In this document: positions 1-8,927 of the stretch, in pieces
Position numbering within the stretch: the stretch's first letter is position 1
Layout of the letters: every line of letters starts with the position of its first letter
From: an uncultured Paracoccaceae bacterium
GTDB lineage: Bacteria; Pseudomonadota; Alphaproteobacteria; Rhodobacterales; Rhodobacteraceae
Length of the DNA stretch: 64,000 nt
NCBI GenBank assembly: GCA_947503925.1
Contig: CANNFQ010000001.1
Location: forward strand, 434,001 to 498,000
Direction of reading: 5' to 3'
Translations under genes and position numbers: made by a program
The notes under the pieces: generated by a model
Databases searched by the model: none
The model's input: only the letters and a program-made list of their open reading frames with translations
Told to the model about the DNA's origin: nothing

Positions 1-1619
1 TGCAAGTCGACGATGCGGTTAGTGTCAGGATTGATTACCGCACCTTCGCGGTCGAATTTCGACGGTTGGGTCAAATCAATCTGATAAGTCACCCCGTCGA
101 TTACGTCGAAATTATAGCTGGGGAATTCTGGGTTTAGCAGCACCACATCTGTGGCACCTGCCTCCACCTGATTGAACATGCCCGCGCTGCGTTCCAGCCA
201 ATCTTTGACTTGCGCGCCCGTGACCTTAACCGCCCGTACAGTGTTGGGGTATAGATACAGATCCGCGACATTCTTGATCGCGACATCACCCACCGGCACA
301 TCAGTGAAATATTCCGGCCCGCCACGACCACCCGCCTTGAACGGGGCCGCCGCCGACAAGATCGGCAGGCTTTCATAGGCTGTGCCTGTCAACTGTTCTT
401 TAATATACCAGCGCTGCGCGTTGGAAACGATCTGAACGGATGGATCATCAGCGACCAGCGCGAAATACGAATGCAGGGGGGCGGCGGTCTTGCCAACGGC
501 CGTGCGCACGTAAGTTAATGTTTCTTCATGGATATCCTGAATAGAGGCGAGCACCGGCTGATAATCATCGACCAAGGCAGTGATGCTGCGATCCTCCTCA
601 CGGCGCGAGATTGGACGCGCTTCAGACGTATGGGACAGGACGCGCCAGCTATTGCCGTCACGCTCCAACAGCAGATCGACCAGCCCCATATGCGAACCCC
701 AGAAACCGCCCATGACACCCGGCTTGCCGCCAATGGTGCCCGCGGCCACATCGACACCGGCCCAGTCATCATAGTTCGACGATGGGAAGACCAGATGGCT
801 GTGCCCGGTCATGATTGCATCAATCTCGTTAACAGCGGCCAGCGGGATGGCAGCGTTTTCCATCCCGTCCTCATGATCCGCGCCGCCGATACCCGAATGC
901 GCCAAAGCGACAATGATATCAGCACCTTGCTCTTTCATCTGGGGCACATAGGCGCGGGCGCTTTCCACGATATCGCGGGCCTGCACATTGCCTTCCAGAT
1001 GCTTGCGGTCCCAGTTCATGATCTGTGGTGGAACAAAACCGATCAACCCGATCTTGATCGGGTGGGCGTTGCCATCGCCGTCCGTAATCTCGCGATCAAT
1101 GATCGCATAAGGTGGCACAAGGGTTGTGTCGGCAGTGGGCGACGCCCCCATCTCCTTGACAACATTGGCAGAAACCACAGGGAAGGCGGCCCCGGCTACC
1201 GACTTCATCAGGAAAGAAACGCCATAGTTAAATTCGTGATTGCCAAGGGTTGAGGCATCAAAACCCAGCGCATTCATCGCGGTAATGACGGGGTGCATAT
1301 CGCCTTCCTTCATGCCGCGTTCATAGGCGATGTAGTCACCCATCGGGTTACCTTGCAGGAAGTCCCCATTGTCGAGCAGCATGGAATTCGTCGATTCAGC
1401 ACGGACACCCTCGATGATGCTGGCGGTCCGGCTGAGGCCAACCGTATCGACCTCACGGTCAGCATAATAATCATAAGGAAATACATGCACATGCAGGTCG
1501 GTCGTTTCCATCAGGCGCAAATGCGCCTGACCAGTAGCCGCGTTGACGGAAAACGGATGCATCGCAACAAGCCCGGCAGAGCCTGCGATAAAGTGACGAC
1601 GGTTCAGACGTAGTGACAT
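1..1619 (-). CDS. cpdB: 2',3'-cyclic-nucleotide 2'-phosphodiesterase/3'-nucleotidase, C-terminus outside window
   Basis: Secreted metallophosphatase of the 5'-nucleotidase/UshA family, expected to hydrolyse 2',3'-cyclic nucleotides and 3'-nucleotides in the periplasm for phosphate and nucleoside salvage. The start (ATG at 1619) gives MSLRLNRRHFIAGSAGL, a twin-arginine-like signal. Metallophosphoesterase motifs follow in order: TTDLHVHVFPYDY near residue 42, LDNGDFLQGNP, TLGNHEFNYG and IMTGHSHLVFP. These supply the Asp, His and Asn ligands of a dinuclear metal site. The family's C-terminal substrate-binding domain begins in the window, but its end lies beyond position 1. It is a single-gene unit on the minus strand, downstream of rplI and separated from it by a terminator. 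UshA-type 5'-nucleotidase is an alternative; the D-L-H-V-H-V-F-P-Y-D-Y motif favours CpdB. Confidence 0.9.
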   Translation of the reverse strand, partial: MSLRLNRRHFIAGSAGLVAMHPFSVNAATGQAHLRLMETTDLHVHVFPYDYYADREVDTVGLSRTASIIEGVRAESTNSMLLDNGDFLQGNPMGDYIAYERGMKEGDMHPVITAMNALGFDASTLGNHEFNYGVSFLMKSVAGAAFPVVSANVVKEMGASPTADTTLVPPYAIIDREITDGDGNAHPIKIGLIGFVPPQIMNWDRKHLEGNVQARDIVESARAYVPQMKEQGADIIVALAHSGIGGADHEDGMENAAIPLAAVNEIDAIMTGHSHLVFPSSNYDDWAGVDVAAGTIGGKPGVMGGFWGSHMGLVDLLLERDGNSWRVLSHTSEARPISRREEDRSITALVDDYQPVLASIQDIHEETLTYVRTAVGKTAAPLHSYFALVADDPSVQIVSNAQRWYIKEQLTGTAYESLPILSAAAPFKAGGRGGPEYFTDVPVGDVAIKNVADLYLYPNTVRAVKVTGAQVKDWLERSAGMFNQVEAGATDVVLLNPEFPSYNFDVIDGVTYQIDLTQPSKFDREGAVINPDTNRIVDL

Positions 1620-1760
1620 GATGACCCCCAAGGTTGAAAAATATCAGACCAGTAGACAACTGCTTGGCGCAGGTAACAAGGGCATGTCACGCCCCATCCG
1701 CAGAATTTGTGCGAGGTGTTTGGCAAAGCGATATTATCTGCCATGCAGGGGATACGAACG

Positions 1761-1790
1761 AAAAAGGCCACCCCAAGACGGGACGGCCTT
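1761..1790 (-). terminator. rho-independent terminator of rpsF-rpsR-rplI
   Basis: Read on the minus strand, AAGGCC and GTCCC pair with GGGGT and GGCCTT around a short loop, followed by a T run. It starts 25 bases beyond the rplI stop and so closes the ribosomal-protein operon. Confidence 0.8.
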
Positions 1791-1814
1791 CATTATCGCT
1801 TTGATAGCAGAGGT

Positions 1815-2453
1815 TTAGTCCTCTTCGCTATCCTCGGCTGGTGTGTCTTCTTCGGTCTGGACACCAGCAGATTCTGCCAGGTCTTCGTCCTCAGAAGCAG
1901 CGGCGCCAATATCGTCGAACAGTTCCTGAATTTCGAATTCAGCAGCGGCTTCTTCTTCAGCAGCCAGTTCCTGGATCGATTTGCCAGAGGCCTGCAATTC
2001 GGCCTCTTCAACAGAACGGGCAACGTTCAATGTAATCGTGGCCTGGACCTCTGGGTGCAGGTTGATCAGCACATTATGCAGGCCCAGCTCTTTGATCGGA
2101 CCGGTCAGCACAACCTGCTTTTTATCAACGCTGAAACCGTTCTCTGTGGCGGCTTCGGCGGCGTCACGCGTGGTGACCGAACCGTAAAGCGAACCCGCGT
2201 CAGAGGCAGAACGGATCACGACGAACTTCTGGCCGTCCAGCTTTTCAGCCAGTGATGCTGCTTCTTTCTTGGTTTCCAGGTTACGGGCTTCCATTTGGGC
2301 TTTTTCAGCCTCAAAACGGGCCATGTTGGCGTCATTCGCACGCAGGGCCTTGCCCTGTGGCAGCAAGAAGTTACGGGCGTAACCCTCCTTGACGTTTACG
2401 ACTTCACCCATCTGGCCCAGTTTGGCCACACGTTCGAGAAGGATGATTTCCAT
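1815..2453 (-). CDS. rplI: 50S ribosomal protein L9, with long acidic tail
   Basis: Large-subunit ribosomal protein that binds 23S rRNA near the L1 stalk base. The N-terminal domain is canonical ([19 protein letters not shown], then [16 protein letters not shown]), followed by the long connecting helix and the C-terminal domain up to about residue 160. At 212 residues it is much longer than the roughly 149 of E. coli L9. The extra length is a strongly acidic tail rich in Glu, Asp and Ala. Longer L9 proteins are common in alphaproteobacteria, so the extension is probably genuine. It is the last gene of rpsF-rpsR-rplI, 12 bases after rpsR, and is followed by a terminator. Confidence 0.95.
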   Translation of the reverse strand: MEIILLERVAKLGQMGEVVNVKEGYARNFLLPQGKALRANDANMARFEAEKAQMEARNLETKKEAASLAEKLDGQKFVVIRSASDAGSLYGSVTTRDAAEAATENGFSVDKKQVVLTGPIKELGLHNVLINLHPEVQATITLNVARSVEEAELQASGKSIQELAAEEEAAAEFEIQELFDDIGAAASEDEDLAESAGVQTEEDTPAEDSEED

Positions 2454-2465
2454 TGCGGTTTCTCC

Positions 2466-2693
2466 TTACTTTACAGCGTATGGCAGCAGGGCAAGGAACC
2501 GTGCGCGCTTGATGGCTTGTGCCAATTTACGCTGGTTCTTTGCGCCGACGGCGGTGATACGGGCGGGGACGATCTTGCCACGCTCAGAGATATAGCGTTG
2601 CAGCAGTTTTGTATCTTTGTAGTCGATCTTTGGGGCGTTATCACCCTCAAACGGATCGGACTTACGACGGCGGAAAAATGGTTTAGTTGCCAT
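2466..2693 (-). CDS. rpsR: 30S ribosomal protein S18
   Basis: Small-subunit protein of 75 residues, the usual size, which binds 16S rRNA in the platform together with S6. The family signature is visible in [19 protein letters not shown] and the basic segment [18 protein letters not shown]. It lies between rpsF and rplI, with short gaps on both sides, in the conserved bacterial order. Confidence 0.97.
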   Translation of the reverse strand: MATKPFFRRRKSDPFEGDNAPKIDYKDTKLLQRYISERGKIVPARITAVGAKNQRKLAQAIKRARFLALLPYAVK

Positions 2694-2714
2694 GATTTAG
2701 GTCCTTTCCTTTGA

Positions 2715-3068
2715 TCAACGACGCTCGCGACGGCTGTCGCGGTCTTCACGCTTTTGCATTTGGATCGAGGGGCCTTCTTGGTGTGCGTCAACCTTGATGG
2801 TCAGCACGCGCATCACGTCCTCATGCAGGCGCATCAGGCGTTCCATTTCCTGCACGGCAGGGGCAGGGGCGTCTGTGCGCATAAAGGCGTAATGCCCCTT
2901 GCGGTTCTTGTTGATCTTGTAGGCCATCGTCTTGACGCCCCAGTATTCGTTTTCCAGCAACTTGCCGCCGTTGTCGGCAAGTACGGTTCCGAAATGTTCA
3001 ATGAGGCTTTCAGCTTGCGTGTTGGACAAATCCTGACGCGCAATCATGACATGCTCGTATAGCGGCAT
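2715..3068 (-). CDS. rpsF: 30S ribosomal protein S6
   Basis: Small-subunit protein of 117 residues, partner of S18. The start at 3068 (MPLYEHVMIARQDLS) matches the family N-terminus and has a GGAG sequence a few bases upstream. An in-frame upstream extension to 3155 has no S6-like sequence and is rejected. The body shows the conserved W-G-V-K-T-M-A-Y-K-I-N-K-N-R-K-G-H-Y strand and a basic C-terminal tail. It is the first gene of the operon with rpsR and rplI, driven by the promoter at 3178-3205. Confidence 0.96.
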   Translation of the reverse strand: MPLYEHVMIARQDLSNTQAESLIEHFGTVLADNGGKLLENEYWGVKTMAYKINKNRKGHYAFMRTDAPAPAVQEMERLMRLHEDVMRVLTIKVDAHQEGPSIQMQKREDRDSRRERR

Positions 3069-3177
3069 GCGTACTCCAGTTCGTTTCTCGGCGCATTTCA
3101 AAGGATGGGCTGTTTGACCTTCTGCGTCCCATCCACGAGAGGCTGCGCAGTTCATACAACTTGCAAAAGGATGGGGC

Positions 3178-3205
3178 CTTATACAGTGGCTTTGCGACGA
3201 TGCAA
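3178..3205 (-). promoter_or_regulatory. predicted promoter of rpsF-rpsR-rplI
   Basis: On the minus strand, TTGCAT (3205-3200) and TATAAG (3183-3178) are separated by 16 bases. This is a good match to housekeeping-sigma promoters of Rhodobacteraceae. It sits 110 bases before the rpsF start. Confidence 0.65.
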
Positions 3206-3328
3206 CCCTTGCAGGCGTGACCTTGCGGTAACAATCGCGAATTTCTTAACCAAGCCTTTAAGTTGCCCATTTATAGCCGTGTTTGAACAGCATCAAATGG
3301 GTGTCAAAAAAGGCAAGGAGCAGTTGGT

Positions 3329-3919
3329 ATGACCAATGCAAACGTGAATGTTCAGGCAAGCCAGAAACGATTGGCTCGCCCATCTTCGTTTGAGGTGGAA
3401 GATACCTATTGGGGCTATATCGTGCGTTCAGGCCGTGGCCCGTCATTGGGTGTGGTGGTGTCCCAGGTCATCGCATTCTTTTTCGGGGCCTGTTTCCTGA
3501 CTGCCGGTTTTGGCATCATGTTGGTGCCCGCGATGATGTTTGATGGGAATGTTGGCGCCGTGCGTATCGGCGCTGCGACCTTGTTTGCTGCTGTCGCGAT
3601 CTATCTTTTGTGGTTCGCCAGCCGGGGCACAAGAAGCGAAATTCACGTTGACAACAGTGTAGGCGAAATCCGCGAAGTGATCTGCAACCGGGCCGGTAAA
3701 CCGACGACGGTGGCTTGCTACGGATTTGATACGATTGGCGGCGTTTTCCTTGATTACAATGAAGAAACAGGCAAATCTAACCTTGTCCTGCGCTATAGGA
3801 ACACGGTGCAAACCGTGCCAGTGGCCGAAGGGACGGAGGCCCAGCTGATCGGCCTGCGCGACCGTTTGGGTCATGACCTGATGGTCGTACCTGAGACGTT
3901 AAGCAGTGCGGCTGCATAA
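3329..3919 (+). CDS. small membrane protein of unknown function
   Basis: Protein of 196 residues that I cannot place in a named family. After a polar N-terminus of about 45 residues it has two hydrophobic helices (about 48-75 and 83-101). These are followed by a soluble domain of about 95 residues with alternating beta-type sequence (SEIHVDNSVGEIREVICN, then SNLVLRYRNTVQTVPV). This layout resembles two-TM proteins with a PH-like cytoplasmic domain, but that is only inference. The ATG at 3329 follows AAGGAG with good spacing. It is monocistronic and divergent from rpsF. Confidence 0.7.
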   Translation: MTNANVNVQASQKRLARPSSFEVEDTYWGYIVRSGRGPSLGVVVSQVIAFFFGACFLTAGFGIMLVPAMMFDGNVGAVRIGAATLFAAVAIYLLWFASRGTRSEIHVDNSVGEIREVICNRAGKPTTVACYGFDTIGGVFLDYNEETGKSNLVLRYRNTVQTVPVAEGTEAQLIGLRDRLGHDLMVVPETLSSAAA

Positions 3920-4044
3920 GATTTCAACGCCCAAGCAGCGCTGAGCTGCCAACCGCCGAACACAAATTGTTTAATTTTGCGGAGTTGCTTTGGCGTGGCC
4001 GACACTGTTTCTAAGTATGACAATCGTCATCCTTGGAGAAATCA

Positions 4045-4632
4045 ATGAAACATCTTCTTTCTACGGCCTTGCTTGCAGCGACGTTATCAACATCTGTTGC
4101 GGCAGCCGAATCCTATGTTCTTGAGCCCGGCCACAGTCAGATCGTATTCACATATGATCACGCTGGTTTTTCGACGACTTACGGCATGTTCTCGGGCTTT
4201 ACCGGAGATATCGTGTTTAATGCAGAAAATCCTGCGGCCTCAGGCGTGTCAGTCACGTTCCCGGCCGAGAGTATGATCACAGGTTTTGACGCACGGACAG
4301 GGCACTTCCTTCAGTCTGGCGATTTCTTTAAACTCGGGGAGTTCCCGGACGTGACTTTTACGTCGACCAGTATCGAAGTGACCGGCGAGGATACCGCGAA
4401 CATCACTGGTGATCTGACGCTGAACGGTGTGACCCAGTCGGTTGTACTGGATACAAAGCTGAACCAGCAGACCGATGAATACCCGTTTCCACCGCATCAA
4501 GGCAAAAAGGCTATGGGGCTGGATGCGAGCGTGACGTTGAACCGCGCTGATTACAATCTGGGCATGTTCGCCCCGTTTATCCCCGAAGAAATTCCGGTGC
4601 AGATTTCAGTAGAAGCTGTCGCCGCCGAATAA
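4045..4632 (+). CDS. secreted YceI-family lipocalin-like protein
   Basis: Periplasmic beta-barrel protein of the YceI family, whose members bind isoprenoid-type lipids such as polyprenyl phosphates in a hydrophobic cavity. The ATG at 4045 has GGAG at 4035-4038; a TTG further upstream is in frame but lacks a ribosome site. The signal peptide MKHLLSTALLAATLSTS ends near AAA-ES. The mature protein begins YVLEPGHSQIVFTYDHAGFS and carries the typical ENPAASGVSVTFP and D(A/V)TFTSTSIE strands. Total length is 195 residues, normal for the family. It is convergent with a second YceI domain (4684-5883), and co-localisation of the two is common. Confidence 0.9.
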   Translation: MKHLLSTALLAATLSTSVAAAESYVLEPGHSQIVFTYDHAGFSTTYGMFSGFTGDIVFNAENPAASGVSVTFPAESMITGFDARTGHFLQSGDFFKLGEFPDVTFTSTSIEVTGEDTANITGDLTLNGVTQSVVLDTKLNQQTDEYPFPPHQGKKAMGLDASVTLNRADYNLGMFAPFIPEEIPVQISVEAVAAE

Positions 4633-4683
4633 TACCCGACCCTCACCAAGAGAAAGCCGCGTCGGATATTTGGCGCGGCTTCT

Positions 4684-5883
4684 TTATTGGGTGGCGCGGG
4701 TTGCCACCAAATTGACTGCCACATCAACGGTGAAGCCAAGATTGGTTTCATCGCCCATGCTTTGCCCGATGTTGAAATCGCGTCGATCCAGCGTGAGCTG
4801 CCCCACCATCTGCGCCGTATTATCGATGATCTCTAACGTGAAGGGGAGGCTGACCGGCACGGTGTTTCCCTTGATGGTCAGGCTGCCATCGGCGATGAAA
4901 GTTGCGTTGACTGCGGTGATATCGGCCATGAATTCTGCGGTTGGATGTGCCCCCGCGTCAAAGAAATCGCTGCCCATGGCCTGATCGGTGACAGAGCCAA
5001 GGGTCAGCGAGCTGATGGCAATTGTGGTGGTTACTGATCCCATGGTCCCCGTGGCGTCCGGATCGAAACTGATCGCGGCGGTCCAATCGGCAAATCGGCC
5101 AGTAACCGGACTGCCAAGCTGGGTTACGGTAATGTCAATCGCGCCGTCCTCGACCACCCAATCGGATACAACTTCGGCAAGGGCGGGTTCGGCAGGCTGC
5201 GCCTGATCGTGGCTGAACATTCCCGTCGCCGCGCCAGCGCCGGTTGCGGCCAGATAAATCGCGACGGCTGCCAGTGGTGCAATACGTTCCGGGCTGTGGG
5301 CTGGCACCTCTGGCATTGACCGATTGCCGAACCACATCCGCGCCAATGTGCTGTCTTTATCGACAAATAGGTGCTTCAGCGCGCCTGCGACATGCAAGAG
5401 GATCGCGCCAATCATGATCTTGCTCCAGATCCAGTGGAGGGAGGCAAACAGCTCTGAAACGCCTTCGTCCTTGGGAACCAAGGGCAAATCCTGCCCGATC
5501 GGCAGGAGTAAGGGGGCGAACCCAGTCGTCGCGGCATGATGAACCCAGCCTGTCAATGGAACTGCGATCAAAGAGATATAGAGCAGCCAGTGAACCAGCC
5601 CGGCCAGAAAAGCCTCTGCCTTGCGATCCGGGTGTAGGTTACCCGGTTTGGTCTGTGTCACCGCCCACAGGACACGTGCGCCCGCGACAAGGAAGATTAG
5701 CACTCCCAATGTCTTGTGATAGGAAAAGAGCTGGGCCTTGAACGCCAACTGTTCATTCGTTTCATAGGGCAGCCGGTTTGCAATGGCCCCAAGCGGTATT
5801 GCCGTCAGGATCAGCAGGGCTGTTAGCCAATGAAAGGTCTTTGTGACGGTCCCGTATCTGCTGGCTGTGTTGGTGATTGTCAT
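4684..5883 (-). CDS. cytochrome b561 domain fused to YceI domain
   Basis: Membrane protein of 399 residues made of two known modules. Residues 1-180 are a bacterial cytochrome b561: four hydrophobic helices with haem-ligand histidines in FHWLTALLIL, LFSYHKTLGV, AGLVHWLLYISL and ILLHVAGALKH. This module is a di-haem b-type electron carrier. After a linker and one more hydrophobic stretch (about 208-228), residues 240-399 form a YceI domain (VEDGAIDITVTQLG to RRDFNIG). The start at 5883 is set by GGAG and the b561 homology; an upstream extension is rejected. The fusion suggests electron transfer coupled to binding of a lipid or quinone-like ligand in the periplasm, which is inference. Confidence 0.88.
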   Translation of the reverse strand: MTITNTASRYGTVTKTFHWLTALLILTAIPLGAIANRLPYETNEQLAFKAQLFSYHKTLGVLIFLVAGARVLWAVTQTKPGNLHPDRKAEAFLAGLVHWLLYISLIAVPLTGWVHHAATTGFAPLLLPIGQDLPLVPKDEGVSELFASLHWIWSKIMIGAILLHVAGALKHLFVDKDSTLARMWFGNRSMPEVPAHSPERIAPLAAVAIYLAATGAGAATGMFSHDQAQPAEPALAEVVSDWVVEDGAIDITVTQLGSPVTGRFADWTAAISFDPDATGTMGSVTTTIAISSLTLGSVTDQAMGSDFFDAGAHPTAEFMADITAVNATFIADGSLTIKGNTVPVSLPFTLEIIDNTAQMVGQLTLDRRDFNIGQSMGDETNLGFTVDVAVNLVATRATQ

Positions 5884-6052
5884 CTGGCGCTCCGGCTTTG
5901 GTTTGGGGCAGGCTAGCATCGGGTCATCGCCCGTGACCATAGCGGGCGGCGCAGTGCAACTGTGCAAAAATCGCGGAGCCAACGGTTGCTTGTATGGCGC
6001 GCGTGGTCGGGTTAAGCCAAGAACAACAAAAGCAATTCGAAGGGAGCAGCCG

Positions 6053-6991
6053 ATGCGGGCATTCGTTTTTCCGGGCCAGGGGGCACAGGCAGTTGGGATG
6101 GGAAGGGCATTGGCGGAAGCTTATCCAGCCGCCAAAGCCGTGTTTGACGAGGTCGATGATGCCCTGGGTGAGAGCCTGTCTGGGGTGATCTGGGAGGGCA
6201 CGATTGAAAATTTGACCCTGACCCGCAATGCGCAGCCTGCGTTGATGGCGATGTCGATGGCCGCGTTGCGTGCGTTGGAGGCTGAGGGCGTCGATATCAC
6301 AGTGGCATCTTTTGTCGCTGGCCATTCGCTGGGGGAATATTCGGCGCTGGCCGCTGCTGGCGCGCTGACCGTGACGGATGCTGCGAAACTTTTGCGTGCG
6401 CGCGGCACGGCGATGCAGGATGCTGTGCCGATTGGCGTTGGTGCCATGGCAGCATTGCTAGGTCTGGATTTCGCAACGGTCCAGGACGTGGCCCAAGAGG
6501 CGGCCCAGGGCGAGATTTGTCAGGCCGCAAATGATAATGATCCGGCCCAGGTTGTCGTATCGGGTCACAAAGCCGCCGTTGAGCGTGCCGTTGAGATTGC
6601 AAAGAACAAAGGGGCCAAACGCGCTCTGTTGCTTCCTGTCAGTGCCCCATTTCATTGTGCATTGATGGCGCCGGCTGCCGATGTCATGGCAGAGGCGCTG
6701 GCCCACGTGCAGATTTCTTCACCTGTGGTCCCCTTGGTCGCTAATGTGCGTGCAGCGGCTGTTCAGGAGCCCGATGATATCCGATCGTTGTTGATCCAGC
6801 AGATCACAGGATCCGTCCGGTGGCGCGAAAGCGTGGCCTATATGGCGGCGCAAGGCGTGACCGAGATTTATGAGATTGGTGCAGGTAAGGCATTATCGGG
6901 CATGGTCAAACGGATTGATCGTGCGATTGCTACGCAGAATGTTGGAACACCTGATGATATCGTGGCCGCTGTTGCTGCGGTGAACGGTTAA
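6053..6991 (+). CDS. fabD: malonyl-CoA:ACP transacylase
   Basis: Transfers malonyl groups from coenzyme A to acyl carrier protein, supplying the extender unit for fatty-acid synthesis. The protein begins MRAFVFPGQGAQAVGMG, giving the P-G-Q-G loop. The nucleophile serine lies in AGHSLGEYSALAAAG, and the catalytic His in PVSAPFHCALM. At 312 residues it is the standard length. The ATG at 6053 follows AGGGAG; an upstream in-frame extension to 5843 runs into the divergent neighbour and is rejected. It is the first gene of fabD-fabG-acpP-fabF and is 15 bases before fabG. Confidence 0.97.
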   Translation: MRAFVFPGQGAQAVGMGRALAEAYPAAKAVFDEVDDALGESLSGVIWEGTIENLTLTRNAQPALMAMSMAALRALEAEGVDITVASFVAGHSLGEYSALAAAGALTVTDAAKLLRARGTAMQDAVPIGVGAMAALLGLDFATVQDVAQEAAQGEICQAANDNDPAQVVVSGHKAAVERAVEIAKNKGAKRALLLPVSAPFHCALMAPAADVMAEALAHVQISSPVVPLVANVRAAAVQEPDDIRSLLIQQITGSVRWRESVAYMAAQGVTEIYEIGAGKALSGMVKRIDRAIATQNVGTPDDIVAAVAAVNG

Positions 6992-7006
6992 GGAAAGGGT
7001 CGATAA

Positions 7007-7744
7007 ATGTTTGATTTAGCAGGCAAGAACGCTCTGGTGACTGGCGCATCTGGCGGTATTGGAGCCGCGATTGCCAAAGGTTTGCATGCGGCGGGTGCAA
7101 TTGTTGCTCTGTCTGGCACTCGGGTTGATCCGTTGCAGGCGTTGGCCGCTGAACTGGGCGACCGCGCCCATGTTGTGCCTTGCAATCTGAGTGATGCGGA
7201 GGCGGTGAATGCGCTGCCAAAGCAAGCTGCGGATGTGATGGGGTCGGTTGATATTCTGGTCAATAATGCCGGCATAACCCGCGACAACATCTTTATGCGC
7301 ATGTCGGATGAAGAATGGGCGTCGGTGCTGGAGGTCAACCTGACCTCGACGATGCGCCTGTGCAAAGGTGTTATTCGCGGCATGATGAAGGTGCGCTGGG
7401 GGCGTATCGTCAATATTTCTTCGGTCGTGGGTGCCACGGGCAATCCGGGGCAGGCGAATTATGCCGCGTCCAAGGCCGGTGTTGTGGGGATGTCAAAATC
7501 CATTGCCTATGAGGTGGCCAGCCGCGGCATCACGGTCAATTGCGTCGCGCCGGGCTTTATCACAACGGCGATGACCGACAAACTGACCGATGATCAGAAA
7601 TCCGGTATTTTGGCCCAAGTGCCAGCCGGTCGCATGGGCGATGTCGAAGAGATTGCGGCTGCGGTTTTGTATCTTTCCAGCCCGGAGGCAGCCTATGTTA
7701 CCGGTACCACCTTGCATGTGAATGGTGGCATGGCCATGTTCTGA
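7007..7744 (+). CDS. fabG: 3-oxoacyl-ACP reductase
   Basis: NADPH-dependent reductase of the short-chain dehydrogenase family that reduces 3-oxoacyl-ACP in fatty-acid elongation. The cofactor loop GASGGIGAAIAKGLH is near residue 15. NNAG, the catalytic Ser in VNISSVVGATG and the Tyr-Lys pair in ANYAASKAGV are all present. The C-terminus (TTLHVNGGMAMF) is typical of FabG. Length is 245 residues, start with AAGGAAAGG upstream. It lies between fabD and acpP. Confidence 0.97.
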   Translation: MFDLAGKNALVTGASGGIGAAIAKGLHAAGAIVALSGTRVDPLQALAAELGDRAHVVPCNLSDAEAVNALPKQAADVMGSVDILVNNAGITRDNIFMRMSDEEWASVLEVNLTSTMRLCKGVIRGMMKVRWGRIVNISSVVGATGNPGQANYAASKAGVVGMSKSIAYEVASRGITVNCVAPGFITTAMTDKLTDDQKSGILAQVPAGRMGDVEEIAAAVLYLSSPEAAYVTGTTLHVNGGMAMF

Positions 7745-7762
7745 GATGCGGTGCGAAACCGT

Positions 7763-7790
7763 TTGCCTGAGCGGAATTCTCTGCTATAGG
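7763..7790 (+). promoter_or_regulatory. predicted acpP promoter
   Basis: TTGCCT (7763-7768) and TATAGG (7785-7790) with a 16-base spacer, in the 195-base gap between fabG and acpP. acpP is usually far more strongly expressed than its neighbours, which fits a private promoter. Confidence 0.65.
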
Positions 7791-7939
7791 CCTCGCAGAT
7801 TTGCCGAAAGGTGCATGTGACGTCACGTCAGATGTTTGCTGCGCAGATTGGTAACGCCTCTGATCGGATGGGGCATGGATGACGGGTGAAACACCCACAG
7901 TAAAACGGGCGCAGGCCCAGAAAGACATGAGGAATTGAC

Positions 7940-8173
7940 ATGAGCGACGTTGCAGACCGGGTACGCAAGATCGTTGTAGAACATCTTGGTGTTGAAGAAG
8001 ACAAGGTGACGGAAGCTGCGTCTTTCATCGACGATCTGGGCGCCGACAGCTTGGACACAGTTGAGCTGGTTATGGCATTTGAAGAAGAATTCGGGATCGA
8101 AATCCCTGATGATGCGGCTGAAACAATCCAAACATTTGGTGATGCAGTCAAATTCATCAACGGCGCACAGTAA
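7940..8173 (+). CDS. acpP: acyl carrier protein
   Basis: Small acidic carrier of 77 residues that holds growing acyl chains on a phosphopantetheine arm. The attachment serine is in the invariant [16 protein letters not shown]. The ATG at 7940 has GAGGAA just upstream. It has its own predicted promoter (7763-7790) and is followed by a terminator (8194-8231), so it can be expressed apart from fabG and fabF. Confidence 0.98.
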   Translation: MSDVADRVRKIVVEHLGVEEDKVTEAASFIDDLGADSLDTVELVMAFEEEFGIEIPDDAAETIQTFGDAVKFINGAQ

Positions 8174-8193
8174 AACCGTACCGACTTTTATGG

Positions 8194-8231
8194 CGGCGTC
8201 CCAGTGGTTTTGGGGCGCCGTTCCTTTTTTG
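8194..8231 (+). terminator. rho-independent terminator after acpP
   Basis: Ten-pair stem (CGGCGTCCCA with TGGGGCGCCG, one G-T pair) with a short loop, followed by TTCCTTTTTT. It begins 20 bases after the acpP stop. Confidence 0.8.
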
Positions 8232-8251
8232 GCGACAGGTGTCTCGCCGTT

Positions 8252-8848
8252 TCAGTCGACATCTTGAGAAGGCCAGTCGCGTGGTCGCGGGTATGATCGC
8301 ATGCGCCCCAATAAAATGGTCCCTGTAATCAGTGCAATCCCGATCAGCACAATCCGCCAGTCGAGTTTCTCGCGGATCGAATCGCGCAATCCTTGCCCAA
8401 AATCCTCGACCGACGGTTCTGGCAGTGGCGTGTTGGCGATTTCGGCCGCCGTGCAGCGCAGATCATCCAGATAACCGTCCATGCTTTCGATGTTTTGTAA
8501 CACGCTTGGGTCCTGATAGTGCCGCCGCGCTGTTTCGATATCATCAATGCTGGTCTGATTGAGCAAATCCCGGACATAGGCAGAATACCGCATCGTCGCC
8601 ATGCCTTGCCGTGAAAATCCAAATGCGTCCACTGCATCAAGAAGCATGTCATCATCCAACATCCCAGCGTAGCGACGTATCAAACGAATATCGGATTGGA
8701 ATGATGGCGTGTTGGGGCTGGCGATAAGCCGCAATTGCAATGTCTGAATCTGGTCGACGAGATGTAACACCCTGCAATTAGCCAAAGCCGGGTTTGCCCC
8801 AAACCAGAGCAGCACGATTAGGCAAAGGGTTGGAAGATTGGCGTGCAC
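8252..8848 (-). CDS. exported protein with C-terminal membrane anchor, unknown function
   Basis: Protein of 198 residues, not recognised. It has a signal peptide (MHANLPTLCLIVLLWFGANP, cleavage likely after PALA) and an alpha-helical periplasmic part with two cysteines (NCRVLHLV and LRCTAAE) that could form a disulphide. One transmembrane helix follows near residues 163-180 (WRIVLIGIALITGTILLG), with a short cytoplasmic basic tail. Its minus-strand position inside a plus-strand fatty-acid gene cluster, between acpP and fabF, is notable. No domain assignment is offered. Confidence 0.65.
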   Translation of the reverse strand: MHANLPTLCLIVLLWFGANPALANCRVLHLVDQIQTLQLRLIASPNTPSFQSDIRLIRRYAGMLDDDMLLDAVDAFGFSRQGMATMRYSAYVRDLLNQTSIDDIETARRHYQDPSVLQNIESMDGYLDDLRCTAAEIANTPLPEPSVEDFGQGLRDSIREKLDWRIVLIGIALITGTILLGRMRSYPRPRDWPSQDVD

Positions 8849-8927
8849 GTCGTCGACCGTTTCTGAAAGGACATTGATTTAGCAGGCCTGGGTTAAGCCG
8901 AGGTGAAAACACATAAATCGCGTCAAA

